DNA from: Euclidia mi
Lineage: Eukaryota > Arthropoda > Insecta > Lepidoptera > Erebidae
Direction: 5' to 3'
DNA: 64,000 bases
NCBI GenBank assembly: GCA_944739405.2
Contig: OX123182.2
Span: 14,581,326-14,645,325 of the forward strand
Each line of letters opens with the position of its first letter. Positions within the stretch are counted from its first letter, which is position 1. This document shows positions 22,870-34,821 of the stretch, one piece after another. The position numbers and the translations under genes are program-made. The notes beneath the pieces were generated by a model that saw nothing but the letters and a program-made list of their open reading frames with translations, ran no database searches and had not been told where the DNA came from.

Positions 22870-22990
22870 TTATTCAAATGTACTGACTCCCATTAACGAC
22901 TGCCAAAGATCTTTCATGACAGCCGGGACCGACGGTTTAACGTGCTCTCCGAAGCAGCAGACACAGGAACTGACAAAAACCCATTAATAT
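22870..22990 (-). mobile_element. SINE fragment
   Basis: The block TGACAGCCGGGACCGACGG, then AACGTGCTCTCCGA, is shared with 26485-26545 and 63385-63430. No ends are defined. Confidence 0.5.
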
Positions 22991-24332
22991 TTAAAACATA
23001 GAACAAACCATCCTACTCATCAAACATATATTTTTCTTGGTTGAGAATCGACCCCGCAACTTACTCTTCCAGTAGTAGTAGACTAGCTTTGCAGTCAGTA
23101 TCACTAACGACTAGACCAAAATACTAGTCCAATTTCTTTTACAAGTAAATTTCCCTTCATTAATATCCAAGTGCCATTGAAAACGCACTCGCTTCCAATA
23201 AAGGTCGATCCGTGGTATGATTGCCGAGGAATGTGTCGCTACTCATTCTATTGATGACATCACAGGTCGCGCCCCGCTCGTTCCGACACACTACGCCCCT
23301 GTGAATTGAAACAGGCTGTTTACATTTTATCAACCAGGTTGAAAAATAATTCTGAGTCAATATGGTTATTTATTAAGATATTTTAACAATGGCTGTTCTG
23401 GTTATTGAAAAAAAATTACTATGTCTGTTTAATTGCTGGCCTGACTGATAAGTCGTAGGTTCTATTCCCTCACAAAACATATTATAGTGGTTGAATGACA
23501 AATACGATAATGTGTCCGGTATGGTTGTAAATAAAGGAGAGTGTAATAAGATAAAAGAGTCGGTGTGGTGTTTAAGCTATATTACCGAAATATCATCAAA
23601 ATCCGCACAGTAGCTTTTGCATCAAAGAGTAACAAAGATCACAAGAGTTTGTAGTTATTAAGACAGCTTTAAGAGATGTTTGTAAAATAACATTTAGACA
23701 CTGTAACGTAATACTACGTATTGCGTTATAATATCTCGCAGGCGCTTAACGCAGTGGGTGGAGCCAGCCTTGCCAAGCATATTACCTTATATGGGCATAG
23801 ACCGAGACACAGGCAGTCTCTGACTCATTGGTCTATGCCTATATAAGATGGGTGCGTGATCTAAATCGGTCACTTTCTCTAGACGTCGCTACGCTGCTGG
23901 TTGTGGTGACAACCAAGTATTATTCTGCCTTCTCCTTCAATATCTACTGTCCCGCTGGGGGTAAGCATATTCTAGTTGTCTGTGTGACTATATGTTCTGA
24001 TTTACAAAGAAACTACGACTATTCGATGAAAAACTGTAGACAATGGATAGTGACTTGCAAAAAGATAAAACCGTTATTTCAAATTGCGAACTGTTACGTA
24101 AGGAAATGGTAGTTGAAATTTGAATTAGGCAATAGTAGGAAAACACATAATAGGTATACAAGAATAGAATTCGAAGATACACAGTAATACACAGATACAC
24201 ACAAGTTAGATAGTATGTACCGGTTCACTGATGTCTGCACCTCCTCGTTTACAAAGGCTGACCTCCTAACCAAGAACAACTGCAGTAATTGGAAGTGAAA
24301 CAAATAGAGTTGGGCGCCACTGAGACGGAGGG
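22991..24332. other. intergenic; possible solo LTR around 23703-23966
   Basis: No coding gene is recognised. The segment from TGTAACG at about 23703 has a TATA-like TATATAAG at 23841 and a near-perfect inverted repeat (23786-23803 with 23830-23847). It could be a solo LTR, but I found no target duplication. Confidence 0.3.
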
Positions 24333-24373
24333 TTTGACGTATCTGTGTGTCTGTGACACACAGATACGTCAAA
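24333..24373. repeat. perfect hairpin palindrome
   Basis: The 19-base arm TTTGACGTATCTGTGTGTC at 24333-24351 is followed by TGT and then its exact reverse complement at 24355-24373. Confidence 0.97.
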
Positions 24374-24621
24374 TATTATGTATATAAATTCTATTTGCCT
24401 CGGGGCTGAAAAGTACTACCAGCAATTATTTTTTTGGATGGATGGTGCTCGATATCTTGCACATCGAGGATTTTCACAGAATTTTGTATTTTATATATTA
24501 ATACAGAAACTGAAATAAAACGCCGGAGGCTTAACAACATTTATTGATGGAGAAAGCCCGGAATTCTTCGATTCCTCCTGAATCGTAAATAATATTTCGT
24601 AAACATACAGTGAAAACTTTG

Positions 24622-24870
24622 AGGACGCGAATGGCTTAGCTGGTAAGGACGAGAATGGCGCAGCTGGTCAAGCTTAGGATTTTTGTACCATTTTCACCAA
24701 TAAATAGGGTGATTTTATTTCGCCGGGTGGAGCCGCGGGTGAATTCTAGTATTTGTTATGCAACAAAAGAGGCAGCCTCGTGGGAAGGCGACAACACTAC
24801 TACGCGATGGGTCGCGGGTTCAAACCACGGAACATAATTTCTGTGGTTCGAACCCACGGCGCGCGCAATG
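24622..24870 (+). mobile_element. SINE-like unit interrupted by a Helitron 3' end
   Basis: A tRNA-like start GAATGGCTTAGCTGGTAAGG is followed by a similar GAATGGCGCAGCTGGTCAAG. A B-box-like GGGTTCAAACC lies near 24816. Between them, GCCGGGTGGAGCCGCGGG then TGAATTCTAG (ending 24749, followed by T) is a Helitron-type end. Order and boundaries are uncertain. Confidence 0.45.
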
Positions 24871-25524
24871 GTCTTTTTGTAGATTTGTGTCTATTTAATG
24901 ATTAATTATTGCTTGCCATATGATGAAAGAATATGTTGAACGATTTATTGGACACTAACAAACTGAATCATTGAGATTATGAGTATCTCATCATCATCAT
25001 CAAATAAAGGCATAGATACACGGACAATTTGTTTTAATAACTAACGCGAATGTTTGTTTTAAAAAGTAGCAACTTTGAATAAGGATACTGATTATTTACG
25101 ACGGACAGTAAAATTTTATTTATGATTATTGATAGACTAGTATTTATTAATAAATAATTGCAAAAGTAATTTTACAAGTCCATATGCAACAATGAGTTGC
25201 GGGCTTAACAATGATTGACCATCCATCGCAGTGACGCGTGACGCGATGATTAAATACATCAAATGCAGATTTTATTGGCCGTAGCTGTCATGCCAGTTTT
25301 GACTACGCGTATATTGATATACTCAGTACTCACTGTACGCGTATCTTCAGTAACGAATGTGTGTGCAGTTAGTATTATTTGTAACTATGCATTTGCGATA
25401 TGGCTGTTAATAGGGAACAAATAAATATTTGAGTTTTGGTGTCGATTAAAAATATTGATCGAAACGTTTATTAAAATTCTACTATTGTAAAGCCGTAGAG
25501 TACTATTGTAAATTCTACTATTGT
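24871..25524. other. AT-rich intergenic
   Basis: No gene recognised. Near 25480-25524 the string ACTATTGTAAA occurs repeatedly next to the SINE insertion point. Confidence 0.4.
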
Positions 25525-25759
25525 CCGTGTGGTGACGGATTAATAATACGAAATGTTACCATCCCGTATCATCCCATGGGTGTCGTAAGAGCCGACAGAG
25601 GGAGCATAATTATTATGCAGAGAACAGCACTGTAACAGAAGGAAAACTTGATACAAACCCTATACCAACCCGTTTGGCAAGCGTGGTATAGAAGGCCAAT
25701 TCCTCATTTCAAAGGAGAGGCTTAGTCCAGCAGTGGAATGTTAAAGGCTGATGATGATG
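25525..25759 (+). mobile_element. SINE-like short retroelement, same family as 21325-21555
   Basis: 235 bp, starting CCGTGTGGTGACGGATTAA and ending GGCTGATGATGATG. It is flanked by ACTATTGT at 25517-25524 and 25760-25767. The internal blocks CCCATGGGTGTCGTAAGAGC and CCAGCAGTGG match the minus copy. Confidence 0.82.
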
Positions 25760-26339
25760 ACTATTGTAAAGCATTTGTATAAAATCGTCGCCCTTGCCAT
25801 AGCTAGTTTAGTAACTGTTGTAGGTTAACAGCCCACGTGTCTTATTTACCAATTTACATGTGTTTTTAATATATTTTATAACAGCTCCTGCAAATGGAAT
25901 GAATTCTGTGTCAAAGGCCTTTCTGTGACAAGCATTTAATATAAAGACATTTTTATATTAGATCTGGACTCCAAACAACTCGACTCAGAGTAATTCAAAA
26001 CAGCAAAGAGACCACCATATGTGCAGTGTTTTAAAACTTTCCATCTAAATTAGTAGTCACGTGCACAACGCAACACCAATAAACTACCTTAGAACACAAC
26101 TAAACAAACTCTAGTCTTACAGAGAGTCCTAATCGCACCTTCCCTCAAACACAATTGAGAAGTGCAGGAACAAACAAACACTAACTTGTGTCAAATAACA
26201 TTGCAGTACGATTAGTTACTAGGTAACACATCGTTTACTAGCTAACATTTTGTTGCACAACGTTGGCTATCGGCATTTGACAGAAATCTTAGATGAAGAA
26301 AAAGAATATATATAGGGCGGCTTCACGATTCAGAATCGT

Positions 26340-26560
26340 TCTAACGTTATCCCGGCAGCAGGTTAGTATTGTTTTTTTATTGGAGCAACTGCTATCTTGC
26401 CATCTACCATCTGCAATCCAAACATATACAGATATTCCATAGCTTTAGCGTAGGGTTAGTATCTTCAAAGGTCAATGATCTTCGTGACAGCCGAGACCGA
26501 CACGTCAATGGTTAAAAGTACTCTCCGAGGCACTGTGCACGGGTGGCAATTTCCAAAAAT
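26340..26560 (-). mobile_element. SINE fragment (63.2-kb family)
   Basis: Shares CGTTATCCC, GATATTCCATAG..., GATCTTCGTGACAGCCGAGA and CTCTCCGAGGCA with the longer copy at 63186-63560. Diverged and incomplete. Confidence 0.5.
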
Positions 26561-26782
26561 CTTCTCTTCGTGCTGTCCCACACTTCTCGTTGAATATACC
26601 TACATGCCGAAACAGCTTCTTGCGCCCACTAGTAGTAGTCAGTCAGTAACGCAAGAAAAGTCTTCCTCCTGAGCATCGCTTGAACACCTGTGTGTTCGGG
26701 CGACACGGGTATATTTATTAGTATGCAAACCATTTCTAATTAGCATTATCTTGCATTACACATAATTTATTCAGCTATCTTG

Positions 26783-26885
26783 CTAGGCTCGCCCCTTATT
26801 ACATGGGACCTATAAATCATAACATGGCGATATGTGGGTATGATATAACACCTTCATAGTAACAGGCGTGAGTCTATAAATATAA
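26783..26885 (+). mobile_element. 3' fragment of the tRNA-derived SINE
   Basis: AGGCTCGCCCCTTATTACAT followed by a diverged CACCTTCA and GGCGTGAGTCTATAAATA. This corresponds to the 3' half of the SINE at 62662-62917. Confidence 0.65.
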
Positions 26886-27189
26886 TTATATAAAAATATT
26901 ACTATCCTCATAATCAATGTTCACTAGTGTGTAGCAATGTTGTCTACGTGGCGCTACACAAGTGCTACACACTGCTACGTCGTTACGAAGTTCACTAAAT
27001 GAACTTTGGGCATGCTAAAGCGAACTCGTACAGTCATCCATTCTTCTCTACAACAATGAAAAATACCTTGATTAGATTTGATATGGTAATTATTTCTTTA
27101 TTGTTTTTGTTACAGTTATCATTATTATGAGACAGAATTGCCTATTTTTCTTACGTTCTAATTATACAAATTGGTTTTGTAGATGGTGC

Positions 27190-27345
27190 AATGTTTTTTT
27201 TTCAATAATTCCCAGGAATAAATCCTGAGTCGCAGGAGAATGCAACAGATTATAACTTATACAAAGTGTTTTCTCATATTAAAATCAACACGCGGGCACT
27301 GTACCATGTGGCAAAACTACCGTTTAAACCAGTGCGCCATCCATT
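27190..27345 (-). mobile_element. tRNA-derived SINE (GTAGTGGTTTAA family), minus copy
   Basis: Starts in + with a poly-T run and AGGAATAAATCCTGAGTCGC. It ends with a tRNA-like part GTTTAAACCAGTGCGCCA. Related copies: 32145-32355 (-) and 57662-57885 (+). Confidence 0.55.
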
Positions 27346-27619
27346 TAGTCAGAATCGTCGCAAAAAGTCGTCATATCATGGAACATATACACAGCGTATA
27401 CTAAGTCAGTAGTTTTCCGAATAGTATATACTCAGAACATGCTATAGAAGCTACCTTTGGCAGTTATTTTACAAAATATTGTCAAAAATATTATGTTATT
27501 TTCAATTATTTTTTTTGTTGAAATCAATCAAAAACATTTTATAGCTGTCATGTACGACACCTAAGCTAGGTAAAAAATAAAATATATGGACCTTATGCAT
27601 CAACCGACATGTTGTATTA

Positions 27620-29637
27620 GGGGCGGAACATATCTGACGGAAGATCCGTCGAACGTATCTTCGGTAGCGTATATTCCGTCAAATGAGTCAGAACACACCT
27701 GACGGAAAATGCGTCGAGCGTATCTGCACACATTTGCTAAAAGCGTGGCTATTATGCACACATATAAGTTTGTTCGTGCAGGGCCGTACTCAGGGCAGCT
27801 CAATATTTTACTGTCATATTCTTTTACCTAATCATTTTTCGTGTTCCCTGATGTTTTGTAGTCACTGAAGACCGGTACTTAGTTATTTATATTGTAATTC
27901 GAGTTTGACTATTAAAAATATGTCAGACTTAAGAGATTTTTATAGTAGCCAACAAGCGTTATTTGAATATATTTCCTATATAGGTATGAAGGTTCAAAAT
28001 CAAAAGACGATGATAAGATTTGGTTACGGTTTTTAAGAAAATTTAGACAAATGATATAGAAGGGGTTACAGTTGCAGCGCATGACACAAAATGTTTTCTA
28101 TGTAGGTATTTTTATATATAAAGTTTGGAAATTAAAAGGCGTAGCCGTGAGATTTATTGCCTGTTCTTTCTCATGGTTCTAACTTCTACGCCTCTACGTC
28201 GCATTAACTGTAAATGTAGAATCTTTGGTAAAAGAGGATTTTGGTTAAAAATCGTGTTCTTCATGTTTTATATTCTAGTTTTTTTTTTGTTTAATAAGAC
28301 AACTCCCGCACTAGGAATAAATCCTGTATCGCGGGGGACTTTACAAACATACAACTAACGGACACAATGAACACTCAGACTCAGACAAATTCTCAGTGCT
28401 GGTTTTTAGGTATTTTTTATAAAATGTTATTAAAATCATAAATAATTCTGCCAGACTCATTACGACGGCAGTAATTCCCGTAGACCTTTAAAACCTCATA
28501 CCTAAAAATTGGCCCACGATCCAGGCTAGCAAGTATGCGTACACTCATAGCACATACTAACACTACATTATTCTACACATTTCGTTTCTGAAAAAATAAG
28601 TAAGGTCTGGCGGCCCTGGAATCTTACTCTACTACGCATCACTCAAAATCACCGATCTGGGAATGACATGGATATGGCATGTCCAATACCTACGAATTTA
28701 GCGTGCCTACCTACGAAACTAGCGTGCATACCTAAGAAATGTTGGGCAATTTAAAATGGCTGCGATTTGGGTTGTACTCCAGAATATAATCGATATCGAT
28801 ATGGAGCCGGTCAGAGGAAACCTATACATTTTTGTAGTAAGTTACTTTAGTTAGTTAGTAACAAAAATCTTTTGCCAGATTAGTTTATTTCATAATGCAA
28901 ATGTGGGCGAACATGGCAAAGTGAAGAACGAGCCTTGTATCAAACATGTAACAAAATATTCTCTGAGAGCCAATATCGATACTGTGTCGCTGAGAAAGTA
29001 CCGGACATGAATGGCACCATACATACGGTAATGAAACACACAGCCTGAAGCACTGATTCATCTGGTTTTTAGACATATTTATGCACAAAAACAAAATTAT
29101 TATTAGATTTCACAGCAGATGTACCACAAACCTTGGCAAAAAATATGGTGACAGTGGCACGAATGACATTTCTAATAAAATCAGTAAACTAGGGCTATAT
29201 CTTTTTTTATCACAGAGATATCCCTAAGACAAAACGAGACAACACTATGTTTGGTGGCTTTATGTCGATTTCGTATATATGTGTATAAAAAAACATGGTG
29301 AAATGTGGGTGTAATATTACACCTCTGCCTACCCCTCCGGGGATACAGGCGTGAGTCTATAAAAATAAAAAATATAATAATATATGTGTATAATGTAATT
29401 TTTCTATATGTACCTACCTACTATTTGCCCTCTCCATGTATATTCCTTACTCAATGGTCAAAATTCACGTGGTGCGTGGTGCGCGCGACGTCGACGGATA
29501 ATCCGTCAGTACGCTCGACGTACTAACGGATCTTCGGTCAGGTGTGAAAGGTTGAACGTTTTTCTATACATTTGTATGTATTGGCGTTACGCGACGGATA
29601 AAACGCGACGGATCTTCCGTCAGATATGTTCCGCCCC
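27620..29637. mobile_element. 2.0-kb TIR element with TTA target duplications, PIF/Harbinger-like, non-autonomous
   Basis: The 32-bp terminal inverted repeats are perfect: 27620-27651, starting GGGGCGGAACATATCTGACG, and its reverse complement at 29606-29637. TTA flanks both ends (27617-27619 and 29638-29640), as in PIF/Harbinger transposons. Subterminal regions are rich in TGACGGA/TCCGTC motifs at both ends. No transposase is found inside. The interior holds SINE pieces at 28275-28370 and 29283-29370, so part of its length is later insertion. Confidence 0.85.
29283..29370 (+). mobile_element. SINE 3' fragment inside the TIR element
   Basis: GTGGGTGTAATATTACACC, then CTGCCTACCCCTCCGGGG and GGCGTGAGTCTATAAA. 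This is the 3' body of the 62662-62917 family. Confidence 0.65.
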
Positions 29638-29640
29638 TTA

Positions 29641-30355
29641 CTGTGAAATATTGATTTTAACGAAAATGCTAATAAAAATCGGATTTTGGGTTTTCTTCTA
29701 AATAAATGCTACGGGAAGCTTCTATATCATAGTCTGAGTACATATTTTTCAAAACACTGACTTACAAAACACGATGTATAACACCACATCCATAACGAGT
29801 AGTTGTGTGATGCATTGTTGGTACAGTCTTTCTGTCTGGCACGAATAATTAGCAGCTCGGGGCTGCGGCCAACGGATAAATATGAAGATTAAGACGACTC
29901 ACTATTATGCACGCGATGTATGAGGGTGCGTACATTTTGTCATTTGATCATAAGGTGACAGTTTGCAGGCCTTGTTTGAGGACTTATATGTTTACTGATA
30001 CTCTCAACACAAAGAAATAAATATGAAGTGTCTGCTTGTCTAAGTAATAGCTTCTTACTAAAGCAAGAAGCTATTATTTACTATCTTATTTGCTATGTCA
30101 TATTTTTTCACGGAGTTAGTCGTATATTTTTTTTGTAAGAAGCTTTTATTTATGCACATAAAAGGATTTATAATATTAGCAGGTCCCAGCAGCTGTATTC
30201 ACACATTTTACTTAATTTAACCGTTTCTTCTACAAACAAAGAAAGTGCAGTGGGACGAATTTCGAACAATTTATTCTTAGTGCACCTCTATGGTCCTTAA
30301 GAAACATACATGCCACAACTTCTTGCGTCCAATAGTTTTAGCAGTTAAGTAGGTG
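29641..30355. other. AT-rich intergenic, faint Helitron-like piece
   Basis: No gene. 30046-30077 is a small hairpin (TAATAGCTTCTT with its complement). The part 30198-30355 vaguely resembles the short Helitron family on the minus strand (CATACATGCC...CTTCTTGCG). Confidence 0.4.
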
Positions 30356-31190
30356 AAATGAAATGAAATGAAATACTTCTTTATTTCGTATAAACTTTGC
30401 AAGTACTTACGAAACGTCATTAAGAAAAAGCATTTTATACAATTATTTTTGTGTGTCGAATTAGAACAGCTCAATCCCAAGCGTTTTGGTCGTCTTTATA
30501 TTCAGATATTTTATAGTATGCTTTTGAACATAATTTTGCTTTAACAATAATTTTGAACTTATTTATAGATAAGTTTCTTAAATTATAAAGGAGCTTGTTA
30601 TAAAAGCGTATACATTGCCCCATAAAACAGCTACTTATTTTGTGGAGACGAGTGCTATGAACTACCAGATTATTCTTGTGTCTTGTATTTACAGAATGTA
30701 TATCACATTTTTTACCAAATTTGTCAATATTTTTATGTACATATAACAGATTTTCATAAATATATTGTGATACAACAGTTAGAATGTTTATTTCTTTGAA
30801 TTTTTCTCTTAGAGTAACTCTTGGACCGAGGTTATAAATTCCCCTTACAGCTCTTTTCTGTAGAACGAATATTGTATTAAGGTCTGCAGCACTCCCCCAG
30901 AGAAGAATCCCATACGACATTAAGCTATGCAAATAACTGAAATAAACCATTCTAGCTGTTTAAAATAAGCTAAATCTGTAAGGCGTCTAATTCTCTTAAC
31001 TGCATAAGCTGCAGAACTGAGTTTGCCCGATAGCCTTTCAATATGTGGACCCCATTGTAGTTTGGTGTCGAGCATAATACCTAAAAACAGGTTTGTCTCG
31101 ACAGGTTCAATCCTAGATTCATTACGGAAGAATTTTATAAAGACAGATTTAGAACAAATATCTTTTGATTTCTTGGTCCGTCAATCAATT
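30356..31190 (-). mobile_element. 5'-truncated jockey/CR1-group non-LTR fragment
   Basis: The 3' end is marked by a (GAAAT)n run at 30356-30376 in +, that is an ATTTC tail on the coding strand. It encodes the C-terminal third of an RT-containing ORF2. A frameshift near 30955 separates the upstream part (LGIMLDTKLQWGPHIERL, read at about 31095-30960) from the frame below. Confidence 0.75.
30471..30950 (-). pseudogene. non-LTR ORF2 C-terminal region
   Basis: Contains MVYFSYLHSLMSYGILLWG and VLQKRAVRGIYNL, typical of the region C-terminal to the RT fingers and palm in jockey/CR1-group elements. The YADD motif lies upstream of the truncated part and is absent. The upstream homologous sequence is in another frame, so this is a remnant. 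The apparent start at 30950 is a consequence of the frameshift. Confidence 0.75.
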
Positions 31191-32144
31191 AGACCGGCTG
31201 TTATGTAGGCCAATCTCGTAAACGGCTAATTCGATTTGGCACCTTCACTGATAGATAGCTGATGTTAGAATAAGGAGTGACTTAATTTATTTTATTTAAA
31301 ACAACATTAAAGTTCCGTATCTGTAACAGCTAAAATACACATGACAATTCAACTATTACAGAATATACTATTACAGACTTATTTTACTTATTTCTAACTA
31401 GTGAGCAATACGTGAGCAGAGCTCGTGGTAAACTTAGGCTTTACGCCGAAAGTCACGTATTCAATCATCGGACAAATATGTGTTTTTGTTATTTCGAATC
31501 TAGCATTTATTGCATGAATAAGAATATAAATAAAGGTACTATGCAACTGAACAGCGTATTTGTTTAATGCTACGATGGCTGCTACGTCATAGTATCGTAT
31601 GCGTCAACCGCCGCCCATAGACTTTGGTCATAGACACAGCCAAGCCGCTGCCTACCCTGAGGCGTAAGGTGTTAATCATCATATGCCCAGTAATTTCACT
31701 AGCTACAGTACCATTCAAATTGGTGGCAGAACAACTGACAGTGCGGTGGTACCTACCTAGACGGCCTTGCAACTAGAAAAATTCACACCCTCAACAACCC
31801 GCACATCAAATTCGCGAACAGGCTTAACTCGCGTCATTATATTTGTCCCGGCGTTAGGTAAATTCATCGCGTTTTGTCTTGAACTTTTATTAACAAGGCC
31901 AACCTTATTATCACAATAAAATTTACAACGTCTTTGAGATCGTCTGTCATCGCGAAATGACTGTGTTGGGGCAAAAAAAACCAAATGGCGCCGGTTCATT
32001 ACTAGCCTACCCTCGTCTTCTTAGACAAAGGGTTTGCATATTTCGTCGACTCGTTCATTGAATTGCTGATAGAGTGAATAACAATAAGAACTTAATTGTT
32101 GGAGGCTTGATATTTTCTTCTCGTCTGGTTCATAGTTTTCTTTA
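31191..32144. other. intergenic
   Basis: No recognised gene or repeat. Short open frames on the minus strand (31587-31999) have no domain I know. Confidence 0.35.
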
Positions 32145-32355
32145 TAGGACAAAGACCCGCACTAGGTTTAAATATTAAGTCATGATTGACTTGATAATAT
32201 TCAATAAACGGGGTGAAAAAATACTGACTCGAAATAATAATTTATGGTGTTTTGTCACTTGTCACACAAAATATGGTCTCATGTGGGAATCGAACCCAAG
32301 ACATGCGCATTAACAAGCGATAAGACGACTTCGGAAACCACTACGCGAAACGTAC
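32145..32355 (-). mobile_element. tRNA-derived SINE (GTAGTGGTTTAA family)
   Basis: On the minus strand the head has TAGTGGTTTCCGAAG. The B box appears in + as GGGAATCGAACCC near 32285. The tail in + is GACCCGCACTAGG. Confidence 0.6.
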
Positions 32356-32589
32356 AGGAAAGATGAAGATTCTATTGTCGGTTGTAGGTCTTTCTATATG
32401 CATAGCTGTCATAAGTCAGTTATGAGATTCAAGTAGTTGGTAGGTCGGAAATTATTTGTATTAAATTGTACCTGTGTTTGTCACCTAACTCTTCCTAAAA
32501 GGCTTTACCTTTCTGAATGAAATTGAATGTGTATACTTGCTTTTGCTCGCGCAAAATAACTTGTTATCATTCATTTTTCATTCTTCAAA

Positions 32590-32815
32590 AGGCCTAATCC
32601 TGGTTCGCGAGAGACTTTAAATAAAGGAAAACAGTATAGTCAAACCCGTAACAACAATTTGTTGAACACCGGTGGTATGGGAATCGAAATCGGCACGTAA
32701 AACTGTCGGTCCCGTTTCTTTTCGCCAGACAAGAATTGTTAGACCATGTCGGAGGCCTTCTGGCAGTCTGAAAACTCCGACACCAGAGTTGGCCACTTAT
32801 TCACACAAAACAAAC
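32590..32815. mobile_element. chimeric SINE piece carrying the 5S-SINE body
   Basis: The 5' part resembles the GTAGTGGTTTAA SINE (CGAGAGACTTTAAATAAAGG). From 32693 it matches the 3' body of the 5S-derived SINE: CACGTAAAACTGTCGGTCCC, then CCATGTCGGAGGCCTT and CTCCGACACCAGAGTTGGCC. The 5S head is missing. Confidence 0.6.
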
Positions 32816-33500
32816 GTAACAACATTAAAATACAAAATCATTCGGACATAAAAATGATACATACCTAAAATGTATTCCACATATTTTTAAAATTCAAACT
32901 GTACTGGATAGATCTTACTTGACAGTTTGACACAACGTTGCATTTTTGTACTCGCATATTTTAGCTTGAAATAGAGAAAAATGAAACGTGTCAGATTCGG
33001 GTCATCCCGTATTCATTTCATATCACACATCGCAGTCCGAATTCAGCAAAAATAGACAAAAAGGTTAACTCTGAAATTCATGTGTTTTTACGATGCTTCA
33101 CAATCTTTGGCCAAATATAAAGTATAAATCCGGAGGGTTGACTATCATTTTGAAGACTGTCAACTGAGCTCAAGGCGCACACATGCTTGAAGACGGTGTG
33201 CGATATCATTTGGAGTGACACTACGTCTTAGTGTTTGTCTCAGTTTTTTTGCTCGTGGCGTTTGGGCAGGGCCGGTCTATACTGTTCATTTGGTCGAAGA
33301 TCAACATGCCATTGTAACGCAAATTAGGTGAGGCTTATGTCCAGCAGTGGACTTCAGAAGGCATAATATGATGACCACTATTTTAAATTCGCAAGTTTGT
33401 GAGAATGCATAGATGTTTATTGCGCTTTTACGCACAAGCATGACAACAAATTCTGATGAAAATTTGCATTAATACAGCTTATACACCAGTAACATACTAG
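32816..33500. other. intergenic with an RTE-like tail piece
   Basis: No gene. 33310-33375 contains GGCTTATGTCCAGCAGTGG, like the 3' ends of RTE-type retroelements and the 25.5-kb SINE. Confidence 0.4.
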
Positions 33501-33559
33501 TAAAGTATTAATATTATATTATCTGTTGTGTATTACCACATATAATAATATAATATAAA

Positions 33560-33622
33560 TACAAGCTACTTTTTATCCCATTAATCAAGTCCCACGCGGG
33601 TGAAACTGGGGGCAAAAACTAG
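33560..33622 (+). mobile_element. Helitron 3' end
   Basis: CCCACGCGGGTGAAACTGGG then GGCAAAAACTAG followed by T. This is the common animal Helitron terminus. The 5' end is not located. Confidence 0.65.
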
Positions 33623-34056
33623 TAAGTTATACATGTATCGCCGTCCCCGGAGAATAAAATGATAACTACAAAAATGCAACTTTACAGGAAAAATAAAAAA
33701 CATGTTTTCGTCGATTGCTCCTTAAACACTGGACGTAGACAGATGATTGTAAGCTTTTAAAGAAGGTTATTTTTTGTTTATTTTAAATGTTTGAGTGAAA
33801 TACGCCTTATTATCAAAATAGAGATATTATTTCAAAAATAAAAGGTGAGTCAAAATTAGCCATCATCTAAGTTGTTTAACGGCGATTATCATTTTATTCT
33901 CCGTACAGCCTGACCAGAATCAAATATTGTACTCTTCACTTATCATTTTTCAAATCCATAACAGTAATATTACAAACACGTCTTATACAGAGCGACTGGA
34001 TGGTTTTGAACGAGAATAAAATGATAACTGCATTTATCATTATCTAGTCCCTTTTT

Positions 34057-34690
34057 TAGGGTTCCGTAGTCCACAAGGAACCCTTATAGTTTCGTCATGT
34101 CCGTCCGTCTGTCCGTCCGCAGCCTAGCTCAAAGACGCCTGGGGCTAGAAAGCTGATATTTGACATGAATATAGACATACGATATTGCAACACAACTGTA
34201 GAATAAAATTTAGGAAAAAATTTTTTTAAGGGTATCTCCCCTACATATATAGTGGGATTGAATTTTTTTTTGGTTGAGTACCCAATTGTGTGGGGTATTA
34301 TTGGATAGGTTTTAAAAAAATATTATTAGTTTGCTCAAATCATTTTTCGATCAAGTGATTGGTTTGTCAAATATCAAGCTTTGAAGTGAAAAAAAATTGT
34401 TAGACTCAAGTGTCCCCCCCCTCTGCCGGCTAAACTATTAATTTGGAAGGGGTGAAAAAAATCACAAATGTAGTACATATAACGAATTTAAAAGGAAAAC
34501 TATCACGGCTAAGTAGACATCACTAGTTTACGAGTAATCGTCGGTTAACTTATAAATACCTATTTCTGTGAGTTTACATTGGGAGCGCTGGCTTAATCTT
34601 AAAGATGCCCGTTTTTCAATAATGGCCATTATGGGCCACTACGGAACCCTACATTGTGCGTGGCCCGACACGCACTTGGCTGGTTTTTTT
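34057..34690 (+). mobile_element. dispersed lepidopteran repeat, class unresolved
   Basis: Runs from TTTTTTAGGGTTCCGTAG to ACGCACTTGGCTGGTTTTTT. It has a CCGTCCGTCTGTCCGTCCG stretch and a run of C. I recognise the ends from other moth and butterfly sequences but cannot name the class. Confidence 0.6.
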
Positions 34691-34821
34691 CATGAGAACA
34701 TAATTCTACGACTGTTTGTCATACTAACAAGTGGGAATAAATTTTGATAATACTATATTAATACTTTATTCTCGTAATTTAAATCTTTGAATACTATTGT
34801 AATATTTTGTAACTTCGTAAA

